This document shows positions 8,564-15,563 of a stretch of DNA of 35,443 nt, in pieces. The notes beneath the pieces are model-generated. The model ran no database searches and was not told the origin of the DNA. It worked only from the letters and a program-made list of their open reading frames with translations. The position numbers and the translations under genes are program-made. How positions within the stretch are numbered: position 1 is the first letter of the stretch; every line of letters starts with the position of its first letter. Origin of the DNA: Nitrospirota bacterium (GTDB taxonomy: Bacteria; Nitrospirota; Thermodesulfovibrionia; Thermodesulfovibrionales; UBA6898); contig JAKAIE010000032.1 of NCBI GenBank assembly GCA_021814475.1, forward strand, positions 1-35,443. The letters run 5' to 3'.

Positions 8564-9558
8564 GGCCCTCCCGGGGGCGGCTCCTCCGCCTGAAGAGTCT
8601 TGTGCGCCCCTTGGGCTCAGCGCGGGGGATTGCATTGCTCCTGGTGCTGTGGGTGCTGATGCTCCTGATGGTGATCGTTCTTTCCTTTGCGTACCTGGCG
8701 CGGACGGAGGCGCTTGCAACGCTTGCCTTCAAAAATGGGCTCAGCAAGAAATTCCTGGCCGAAGCGGGGATCCAGAGGGCGGCGGTGGAGGTCCTCTACC
8801 GGAATCAGAACAAGACGCTGCCACAGACGGAGGGGCAGGAGGTGTGGAGGCTGGACGGCACCCAGTACAAGGTCGATACCGACGGCGGCTCCTATACGGT
8901 CAGTCTCCTCGATGAGTCGGGCAGGGTGGACATTAACAAAACGCCTGAGGTAATATTAAAGAATCTGCTCCTGAACAGAGGAATTAAAGAGGAAGACGCC
9001 GATACGATCGTCGATTCCATTCAGGACTGGAGGGACCCTGATGACCTTCGCAGGCTTCACGGGGCTGAAAGCGATTATTACATGTCTTTGCCAAATCCCT
9101 ATAAGGCAAAAAACGCCGATTTCGAGACAGTGGAGGAGCTTCTTCTGGTTAAGGGTATGACTGCCGACATACTGTATGGCGGCGGGAAAGGGCTTGTCGA
9201 CATCCTCACGGTCAATGGAACGTCGGGAAAGATCAACCTCAATGCTGCGCCACGAGAGGTGTTGATGGCGATTCCCGGAATGACCTCCGAGCTTGCCGAT
9301 GCCCTGATGGAAAACAGGAAGGCGCAGCCACCCCTGAATCCCGCAGAGATCCTCGGAGGCAGTTACGCTGCCATTGCGCAGTATGCGGAACCACTCGAGA
9401 CTAATGTCTTTACGGTTGAATCGGTCGGGTATGCGGCGGGGGACAAATCAGGGTACGGGATAATGGCAACGATCAGGTTCGATACCGACAACAAGATCAG
9501 GTACCTTTATTACAAGAGCCCGGTGACGGGCCTGGAAACAGCGAATGCAGGCGATTAA
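8560..9558 (+). CDS. gspK: Minor pseudopilin GspK
   Basis: Large minor pseudopilin of 332 aa, normal GspK size, which caps the pseudopilus tip with GspI and GspJ. The N-terminal region is basic and followed by a hydrophobic helix (IALLLVLWVLMLLMVIVLSFAYLARTEA). As in other GspK proteins the prepilin motif is degenerate. The body contains the GspK/SAM-like helix-hairpin-helix-type insertion: LLDESGRVDINKTPEVIL, DSIQDWRDPDD, and a second INLNAAPREVLMAIPGM repeat. These two IN-x-A/T-P segments are the signature of the family. It overlaps gspJ by four bases and gspL by 14. Confidence 0.92.
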   Translation: MRPSRGRLLRLKSLVRPLGSARGIALLLVLWVLMLLMVIVLSFAYLARTEALATLAFKNGLSKKFLAEAGIQRAAVEVLYRNQNKTLPQTEGQEVWRLDGTQYKVDTDGGSYTVSLLDESGRVDINKTPEVILKNLLLNRGIKEEDADTIVDSIQDWRDPDDLRRLHGAESDYYMSLPNPYKAKNADFETVEELLLVKGMTADILYGGGKGLVDILTVNGTSGKINLNAAPREVLMAIPGMTSELADALMENRKAQPPLNPAEILGGSYAAIAQYAEPLETNVFTVESVGYAAGDKSGYGIMATIRFDTDNKIRYLYYKSPVTGLETANAGD

Positions 9559-11095
9559 CAGATTGCCCGTTCTTGCAGCCGGGGTTGCGGCAAGGCTGGC
9601 GGCCGTTGCGGCCAGGGTCGGAAGGGTGGCACTGTTCAGCCCGGCGGACGACCTGATGTATCCGCAGAGGAACGTCACCGCGGCGTTGGACAAGGGTAGC
9701 GTATCTCTGGTCTTTGGCTCCAGATTTCTCTCCCGGGTCTCCGTGAAGGCTGTGCGTGAATACCGGTTCGACGAGTCGAGGTACCCTCTGCCTGACGAAT
9801 TGGCCTCGTCTTTTTCTCTTTCGGCGAACGAAATGGGCGCCGCCCGCGCCGACATTTCGCTTGTCATTCCCAAGGCATGGGCCATCATAAAGACGGTGGA
9901 GTTCCCGGCCACGGTCAGGGACAATCTTCCCGATGTCATACGGTATGAACTGGACCGGATCACGCCGTTCCCGGCAGACGAAGCCTATTATGACTTCAGG
10001 GTGCTCGGGGAGCGGAACGGCAGGCTCGAACTGGTTGTGGTAGCTGCCCGGACCGATACCGTGATGCCCTACCTGGCGGCCCTGAACGAAAAGGGTATCC
10101 GGGTCACAAGGCTGATCGTCGATCTCCATGCTCTGATGTTGTTTTCCCGGCATTTAGGCGCGGGTCGTGAGAGTCTGTTTCTGAAGATCGACCCGAAGGG
10201 TTTCGAAGGCGCCCTCATGACGCAGGAGAAACCGACCGCGGTTTTTTCCGGTGATTTTTCCGGGGACGACGAGCGGGGATGGGCAGACCGGATAGGTTCG
10301 GACCTGAAGGCGGTGTCCGGAGATTCGGGGCCGAAAGGTCCTGAGGTCGTCATCCTCCTGCAGGATGTTCCACCGTCATTCAGGGAACTCCTGAAATCCC
10401 GTCTTCCCGGGGCAGTGCGGTTTCTAGGGGAGACGGACCTGAAGATGAAGATATCTTCAGCTGCGAACAAAATCCCCTATGCCGCGGTTGCGGGGTTGTA
10501 CCAGTCTGTCCGGCCGGATCAGTTCCAGGTGAACCTCCTGAGAAAGGGGCTGACCGTAAGGCAGAAGGCCCCCTATGCGCTGAGCCTGCTGCTGCTGGCC
10601 GGCATCGCGGCTGCCGGCATCCTCTATGTTGTTGCACCTCTCCGGATCGAACAGAACCGGCTGGATGCGATAGCCTCCCAGATCTCATCGAAGAAGGACG
10701 AGGTGAAGAAGATAGAGGCCCTGCAGAAGAATATCGGAGACCTTCAGGCAGAGATCAATACGGTCAACGATTTCAAGCCCGCGGAGCCGGTCACCCTGAA
10801 TTACCTGAAGGAGATCACGACCATCCTCCCCAAGTCCGCCTGGATCTCCCGGCTCAAGTTTTCCAAGTCTACAGTGGACCTGGAAGGCTATGCGGGTTCG
10901 GCCAATGAACTCCTGCCGAAGCTCGAGGCGTCACGGTACTTCAAAAAGGTGGAATTTGCCCAGCCGACCTTCAGGGACTCCCGCATGAACGCCGACAGGT
11001 TTGTGATCAGGATGGAGATCGAAGGGGCCGTGAAGGCCGTACCCGTGACTCCCCCTGCGCAGAAAGGAGAGCCTGCCAAAAATGCAAAGAAGTAG
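9545..11095 (+). CDS. gspL: Type II secretion protein GspL, PilM-PilN-like fusion
   Basis: Inner-membrane protein of 516 aa that links the GspE ATPase to the periplasmic GspM. Residues about 1-320 form an actin-like ASKHA (PilM/GspL cytoplasmic) domain; recognisable segments are VIPKAWAIIKTVEFPATVRDNLPDVIRYELDRITPFPADEAYYDFRV-type motifs shared with PilM/GspL. A single transmembrane helix near 338-362 (ALSLLLLAGIAAAGILYVVAPL) is followed by a coiled coil and a PilN-like ferredoxin-fold domain (TVNDFKPAEPVTLNYLKEITTILPKSAWI). It is longer than classical GspL (about 400), and the PilN-like portion is well developed. The start lies inside gspK (14-base overlap), without a strong ribosome-binding site. 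It ends overlapping gspM. Confidence 0.85.
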   Translation: MQAINRLPVLAAGVAARLAAVAARVGRVALFSPADDLMYPQRNVTAALDKGSVSLVFGSRFLSRVSVKAVREYRFDESRYPLPDELASSFSLSANEMGAARADISLVIPKAWAIIKTVEFPATVRDNLPDVIRYELDRITPFPADEAYYDFRVLGERNGRLELVVVAARTDTVMPYLAALNEKGIRVTRLIVDLHALMLFSRHLGAGRESLFLKIDPKGFEGALMTQEKPTAVFSGDFSGDDERGWADRIGSDLKAVSGDSGPKGPEVVILLQDVPPSFRELLKSRLPGAVRFLGETDLKMKISSAANKIPYAAVAGLYQSVRPDQFQVNLLRKGLTVRQKAPYALSLLLLAGIAAAGILYVVAPLRIEQNRLDAIASQISSKKDEVKKIEALQKNIGDLQAEINTVNDFKPAEPVTLNYLKEITTILPKSAWISRLKFSKSTVDLEGYAGSANELLPKLEASRYFKKVEFAQPTFRDSRMNADRFVIRMEIEGAVKAVPVTPPAQKGEPAKNAKK

Positions 11096-11633
11096 GGTCC
11101 TGATATTGGGGATTCCCCTGATCCTCGTCATGGTCGGGTATGTGACCTACCAGTACGGGTACCTGCGGGTTGCTTCAGACCTTGCCGCGATACGGGACGA
11201 CAAGTCGGTCAAGACAAAACTCCTCGAAAAGTATCTTATGCTGATCTCCGAAAGACCGGCTCTCGAGAAGAAACTGGCCTCACTGAAAGAGGAGAGACTC
11301 GCGGACACCACAAGACTGGTAGAGGGGCAGACTCCCTCCCTTGCCGCTGCTGCGCTGCAGGAGACGATCAAGGGCATCATCAGCGGCCGCGGGGGTTCGA
11401 TTTCGAGCGAGCGCGTTGGCAAGCCGGAAGACCTTGGCAAGTTCAAGGTCATCAGTGTCAGCATGGATACGGTGCTGCCGGATTCCCGTGCCCTGAGCGA
11501 TATCCTCTATTCTATAGAGACCAGGACTCCGTATCTGGTGGTGAAGGAACTGGACGTGCGTATCCGGAACTTCAGAGAACCCAAGGAACTGTCGGTCAAA
11601 CTGGATGTGATGGCGCTGACGGGGGGAAAATGA
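11082..11633 (+). CDS. gspM: Type II secretion protein GspM (PilO-like)
   Basis: Bitopic inner-membrane protein of 183 aa. A short cytoplasmic start and one transmembrane helix (VLILGIPLILVMVGYVTYQYGYL) are followed by a coiled-coil stretch (KTKLLEKYLMLISERPALEKKLASLKEE) and a small ferredoxin-like periplasmic domain, the GspM/PilO layout. It pairs with the PilN-like part of GspL. An AAGGAGAG is placed about nine bases before the ATG, within the end of gspL, which it overlaps by 14 bases. Sequence conservation is low in this family, so the call leans on topology and gene order. Confidence 0.82.
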   Translation: MQRSRVLILGIPLILVMVGYVTYQYGYLRVASDLAAIRDDKSVKTKLLEKYLMLISERPALEKKLASLKEERLADTTRLVEGQTPSLAAAALQETIKGIISGRGGSISSERVGKPEDLGKFKVISVSMDTVLPDSRALSDILYSIETRTPYLVVKELDVRIRNFREPKELSVKLDVMALTGGK

Positions 11634-11634
11634 C

Positions 11635-12345
11635 ATGCCGCGGCTGAGACTCCTTCTGAGGCACATCAATCTTTTGAATCTTTTGTTGGCCGCTGTCATG
11701 GGCTATCTCGCGATCGGGGTTGTCCTGCCGTTCTTCCATGGAGGTATGGCCTATACGGTACCTTCCTTAAAAAAACCGGCGACTTCCGCCGGGCCCGAAC
11801 AGCCGAAACCTGCGGAGGCCAAGGTGCCGTCCCCGGCCGATTACCTCGTCATCGGGGACCAGAACCTCTTTCATCCGGAGCGGAAGATTCCGGTGCCTCC
11901 TCCGGCTAAGGTCGAGGCGCCACCCCTGCCGACTCCGGATTTCGTCCTGTACGGGACTCTTGAGACCGCCGACCTGGCGGTTGCGTTTATGGAGGACAAA
12001 AAGGCACCGAAGATGACGCAGGGCAGGGGCAAACGGATCATCACTGTGAAACTGGGCGATTCGTTGAGCGGTTTCGTGCTGAAGGAGATCGATAAGGACA
12101 GGGTGGTGATGGTGCGCGGCGAGGAGAAGATGGTCGTATCCCTGAACGACCGGGTAAAAGACCGGGATGTGCCGGCATTGCCTGCGGCTGCCGGGGTCCA
12201 GCCGCATCCGTTGGCAACGGGGCATCCTGCCCCCCAGCCCCCGCAGGCTGCCCCCTTTACGCCCCAGCATACGGAAACGCCGCCGGTGACTGCGCCGCCG
12301 GCGACATCCAGGCCGATACGCAGGGGACTGTTCGGGAATCAATAG
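11635..12345 (+). CDS. gspC: GspC-like inner-membrane protein with a Pro-rich tail
   Basis: A 236-aa protein with one N-terminal transmembrane helix (NLLLAAVMGYLAIGVVLPFF), a Pro-rich linker, and a homology-region-like domain around residues 75-180 (DYLVIGDQNLFHPERK, DFVLYGTLETADLAVAFMEDKK, ITVKLGDSLSGFVLKEIDKDRVVM). This matches the HR domain of GspC, which contacts the secretin. No PDZ domain follows; instead residues about 182-236 are a low-complexity Pro/Ala/His/Thr-rich tail. One base separates it from gspM, and it is the last gene of the operon; in many systems gspC comes first and is followed by gspD. Its usual partner GspD is not in this window. A PilP-like role is the alternative reading. 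Confidence 0.75.
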   Translation: MPRLRLLLRHINLLNLLLAAVMGYLAIGVVLPFFHGGMAYTVPSLKKPATSAGPEQPKPAEAKVPSPADYLVIGDQNLFHPERKIPVPPPAKVEAPPLPTPDFVLYGTLETADLAVAFMEDKKAPKMTQGRGKRIITVKLGDSLSGFVLKEIDKDRVVMVRGEEKMVVSLNDRVKDRDVPALPAAAGVQPHPLATGHPAPQPPQAAPFTPQHTETPPVTAPPATSRPIRRGLFGNQ

Positions 12346-12373
12346 GAACGGGGTGGTTTGCCGGCGGGGGACT

Positions 12374-13063
12374 TCAGATCCTGTACGACAGGTAATCAGC
12401 TACCGCATTAGCCGGCAGATCAGCACCGACGACATAAAACGCCTCGAAATATCCGGCACGCTGGGTGAAGATTGAACGCTGGGCATTCAGTCCGAGGGCG
12501 GCATGAACGTATACCTCAGGTTTGCCGTAGAGACTCTTCCGATAGCCCATAATCGCGTCCCTTTTTCTCTGTACCTGCGCCGCAATGTCAATGACGCAGT
12601 TTAACCTCAAGGTCGTATAGACCTCGTAGAAGGCCAGCCGTGCATCCCCCGATCTCCGGTGCAGCTGCGCTGCTACGTCCGCAAGCGCCCTGTGATCGGC
12701 GTGGAAATCGACAGGGGACGGTGCGAGTACAAGATCAGGCCTCACGGCTGCAGCGACTTTGCGCAGCTCTTTCAGCAGACTGTCGCCGTGGCTCCCTACG
12801 TCACCGTCGGGGAACCCGAGGAAAAGGCTTTCCCTGCAGCCAAGGGCCCCTGAGACGGCACGGGCCTCCGCGACCCGTTCCTCTGCCACGGAGGCGGAAG
12901 GTTCCCCGTGGAGCCGCTCTCCGCTTGTCACATAACAGGTGGTGACGACGATGCCTTTATCGGAAAGCAGCGCGAGCGTACCGCCGCAGCCGAGTGCCTC
13001 GTCATCGGGGTGAGGGACAAGGACAAGGACGCTCTGTCCAGCGGGGAGTTCAGTGAGAAAAAT
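12374..13063 (-). CDS. PIG-L/LmbE-family deacetylase, non-standard start
   Basis: Zinc-dependent N-acetylglucosaminyl or amide deacetylase family. The body contains both metal motifs: PHPDDEALGCGG about 17 residues from the N-terminus given here, and HADHR (FHADHRALADVAAQL) later. The first ordinary in-frame start codon is the GTG at 12931, but that would remove the essential HPDDE motif and its beta-strand. Upstream of it the frame stays open to the TAG that ends the phospholipase C-like gene (13067-13069), and the codons between offer no ATG, GTG or TTG. I therefore place the start at the ATT (13061-13063), two codons after that TAG; readthrough of the TAG is the alternative. The resulting protein would be 229 aa, normal for PIG-L. 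Likely substrates are sugar or thiol conjugates; the true one is unknown. Confidence 0.7.
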   Translation of the reverse strand: MFLTELPAGQSVLVLVPHPDDEALGCGGTLALLSDKGIVVTTCYVTSGERLHGEPSASVAEERVAEARAVSGALGCRESLFLGFPDGDVGSHGDSLLKELRKVAAAVRPDLVLAPSPVDFHADHRALADVAAQLHRRSGDARLAFYEVYTTLRLNCVIDIAAQVQRKRDAIMGYRKSLYGKPEVYVHAALGLNAQRSIFTQRAGYFEAFYVVGADLPANAVADYLSYRI

Positions 13064-13066
13064 GGC

Positions 13067-13861
13067 CTAATTCCCCGTGCGACGCCGGTACGCGGACAGG
13101 TCATTCAAAAAGACCTTCACCAGCTTGCCCGTGCAGATCGGCCCGCTGGGGTTTGTCCTGACCACTGAAGCGTCTTCCCAGTTCTGAAAAAGGTCGATAA
13201 TCTTGTCAAGGGACTCCTGGTGCAGTTCCTCGATCGCCTGCCTGCCGGGCAGTGAGGTGGGGAGCCGGTTGTCAATAAAGTCGCCGATCCTCTCCTGATT
13301 CAGGACCGACAGCAGCACCATCCCTTTGAATATGCGCTTGTTGGTCTTGAACGAAAACATCAGCCTGTCGAGAGAGTGTTCGAGGAAGAGATCGTTGCGG
13401 ACCTGGACCCTGCGGTCGATCGCTACCGCCTCCATCCAGTGTTTCTTGTCGATTATGCAATCGGCCTTCATCTCCATGACCGTGTGCCCGAGGTTCTTCG
13501 TATCGACGGTGTAAATATTATGGGCGACGGTGTCCGCTGCCAGGTGACTCATATACCCGTATACGAAGGCCTTCTGCTGATCGGTGGAGGCGGCCCGGTG
13601 GAGGTCGAAGGCGACTTCCCAGCTGTGAGAGCTCCGGTTGTCCGGCAGATATTTCTTGCCGATGATGATGTCGGCCATGAGGTTGCCGTATATGAAGTCC
13701 TTCCGGAAACGGCGGATAATGTCGTAAACGACTGCAGGGACGAGCGGGCTGAGCGACAGGAGTTCATTGCCCAGATAGATGTGGGTCAGCGGTCCCCAGG
13801 CGAATACAACCGAGGGGACCAGCAGAAACGATGCGGCCAGCAGTATCCTGAAGAATCTCAC
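13067..13861 (-). CDS. Secreted zinc-dependent phospholipase C-like protein
   Basis: Predicted exported protein of 264 aa in the Zn_dep_PLPC family. A signal peptide (FFRILLAASFLLVPSVVFA) is followed directly by Trp, so cleavage would expose an N-terminal WGPLTH. In Bacillus cereus phospholipase C the mature N-terminal Trp binds zinc. The other expected ligands are present in order: Asp in NLMADIII, His in SSHSWEV, His-x3-Asp-x3-His in SHLAADTVAH, and His-x3-Glu in GHTVMEMK. The start is the GTG at 13861, which overlaps the pepA stop (GTGA) and has AAGGAGG just upstream. A longer frame to 14113 overlaps pepA and is rejected. The stop (TAG) is in frame with the following PIG-L gene. Substrate is unknown; many bacterial members are not proven phospholipases. 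Confidence 0.82.
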   Translation of the reverse strand: MRFFRILLAASFLLVPSVVFAWGPLTHIYLGNELLSLSPLVPAVVYDIIRRFRKDFIYGNLMADIIIGKKYLPDNRSSHSWEVAFDLHRAASTDQQKAFVYGYMSHLAADTVAHNIYTVDTKNLGHTVMEMKADCIIDKKHWMEAVAIDRRVQVRNDLFLEHSLDRLMFSFKTNKRIFKGMVLLSVLNQERIGDFIDNRLPTSLPGRQAIEELHQESLDKIIDLFQNWEDASVVRTNPSGPICTGKLVKVFLNDLSAYRRRTGN

Positions 13862-15309
13862 GCCATCCTCCTTATCGTCTCGAAGAGCAGTCTCAGGCCG
13901 ATGCCCGAGGCGCCCCTGGGAGTATACGGCCTTTCTTTTTCCGTCCATGCCGTTCCGGCGATATCGAGGTGGACCCACGGGGTCTCCCCGACGAATTCCC
14001 TGAGAAAACGGGCAGAGGTGGGCAGGGAGCCGGATCTGCCGCCGACGTTCTTTATGTCCGCGATATCGCTTTTGAGGTATTCGCGGTATTCCTCGAAGAG
14101 CGGCATCTCCCAAACCTTTTCGTTCGTTGTCTCCGCCGCCTGTCTCATCGTCTCGATCAGAGACCGGTCCGTCCCCATCATTGCGATGGCGTCGCTTCCG
14201 AGCGCGATCGCACAGGCCCCGGTCAGGGTCGCGATGTCGATGATCGCAGCGGGCCTGAACCTCTGCGCATAGCCGATCGCGTCCGCCAGCGTCATCCTGC
14301 CCTCTGCATCGGTATTGATGATCTCGATCGTTGTGCCGGTAATGGCCCGTACCACGTCTCCCGGACGGGTGGCGTTGCCGCCGGGCAGATTCTCCGTTGC
14401 CGGCAGAATTCCCACGACATGAAGCGGCAGGCCGAGATCGGAGACCGCTTTCATCACCCCGAGCACCGCGGCGCCTCCCGCCATGTCGTATTTCATCTTT
14501 TCAAGCCCGTCCGAGGGCTTGATCGAGATCCCGCCGCTGTCGAAGGTCACGGATTTTCCGATCAGCACCACCGGGGACTTTTTGGAGCCCCTGTAGTCGA
14601 GCACTATGAACTTCGGCGGCTCGTCAGACCCCTTCGAGACGGACAGATAAGACCACATGCCTAGTTTCTCCGCCTCTTTCTTCTCTATGACCGAGACGGT
14701 CATCTTTTTTGTCCTGAGGGCGGCGGCAGCCCTTGCCATATGGGTCGGCGTCATGTCGTTCGAGGGGGTATTGACAAGGTCTCGCGCAAAACAGACCGCC
14801 CCTGAGAGCTTCGTTATCATGCCGATCTCCGCGGCCAGGACCCTGGAAGGCCTGGTCAGGACTGTTATCTCGGCAATTGCCTTTGTCTCTTTTTCCTTCT
14901 TGTACCGGTCGTACGTGTAGAGGCCCAGGAGCGCCCCCTCGATAAACGGCACAGGCGAGAGTTTGAGATCGAAAAGCGGCGCTGCGGCAAGTGCCACCTT
15001 CCGCGCCCCCGTACTGCGGAGATGCGGGAGAGCCTTACCTCCAGCCTGCCTGATAATCTCGGGTGTCAGTTCTTCCTTTCTGCCGAGGCCGACCAGAAGC
15101 AGCTTTTTCGATTTGATGCCGGCAGGGGAGGGAAGGAGGAGCAGTTCGTTCTTTTTTCCATGAAATTCGGACGGCAGGCAGTTTTTCAGAAGCGCCGGGA
15201 CGGACGTCCCGAGGCTTAAGTCCTCCGCTGATCCCCCTTCAATTACCGGGAGTATCAGGGCATCGCAGACGCAGTCATTCTCCCTCAGATTCTTTATGGT
15301 TATTTTCAA
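13858..15309 (-). CDS. pepA: Leucyl aminopeptidase PepA (M17 family)
   Basis: Cytoplasmic two-zinc or manganese aminopeptidase that trims N-terminal residues from peptides; 483 aa. The catalytic C-terminal domain shows the metal-binding set of the family: VLIGKSVTFDSGGISIKPSDGLEKMKYDMAGG (Lys and Asp ligands) and the signature NTDAEGRMTLADAI, with the catalytic Arg in the same motif. The N-terminal macro-like domain covers about residues 1-170. The start is TTG at 15309 (MKITIKNL), supported by AAGGA seven bases upstream. It is the first gene of the pepA, phospholipase C-like, PIG-L series, and overlaps the second by GTGA. The motif HLDIAGTAW near the end is also typical. Confidence 0.95.
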   Translation of the reverse strand: MKITIKNLRENDCVCDALILPVIEGGSAEDLSLGTSVPALLKNCLPSEFHGKKNELLLLPSPAGIKSKKLLLVGLGRKEELTPEIIRQAGGKALPHLRSTGARKVALAAAPLFDLKLSPVPFIEGALLGLYTYDRYKKEKETKAIAEITVLTRPSRVLAAEIGMITKLSGAVCFARDLVNTPSNDMTPTHMARAAAALRTKKMTVSVIEKKEAEKLGMWSYLSVSKGSDEPPKFIVLDYRGSKKSPVVLIGKSVTFDSGGISIKPSDGLEKMKYDMAGGAAVLGVMKAVSDLGLPLHVVGILPATENLPGGNATRPGDVVRAITGTTIEIINTDAEGRMTLADAIGYAQRFRPAAIIDIATLTGACAIALGSDAIAMMGTDRSLIETMRQAAETTNEKVWEMPLFEEYREYLKSDIADIKNVGGRSGSLPTSARFLREFVGETPWVHLDIAGTAWTEKERPYTPRGASGIGLRLLFETIRRMA

Positions 15310-15446
15310 GAGAATATCCTTTTTACGCCAGAAGTTGTACCTTTAGTTTAACCCATATTCCCTGGAAATATCCAGAACGAAGTCGGCCCCGTGAGGGGCA
15401 GGAGCCGCCTGTCATAATGCGAAATAAGGCGGTGCAGGCGCAGACA

Positions 15447-15474
15447 TTGACGTGCATGCCACAAATCTTATACA
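15447..15474 (+). promoter_or_regulatory. Promoter of the S1-domain gene
   Basis: TTGACG (15447-15452), a 16-base spacer and TATACA (15469-15474). It would give a leader of about 80 bases before the ATG at 15564. The leader contains the small repeat CAGGATAACCTG (15503-15514), which could form a weak hairpin, and CTGGA/TCCAG is found further upstream. Confidence 0.5.
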
Positions 15475-15563
15475 CTTAAAGACTTCGTTTGTTCATCACT
15501 CTCCAGGATAACCTGTATGTTGTTGAGCAAATAAGATTTTAAGGTACAGTGAGGTATAAAGAC

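Noticed and set aside
12374-12931. PIG-L protein starting at GTG 12931
   Set aside because: It would lose the HPDDE zinc motif, which is fully encoded in frame upstream.
13862-14113. Longer N-terminus for the phospholipase C-like protein
   Set aside because: The extension overlaps pepA, has no family-like sequence and would hide the signal peptide; GTG 13861 has AAGGAGG and fits the cleavage site.
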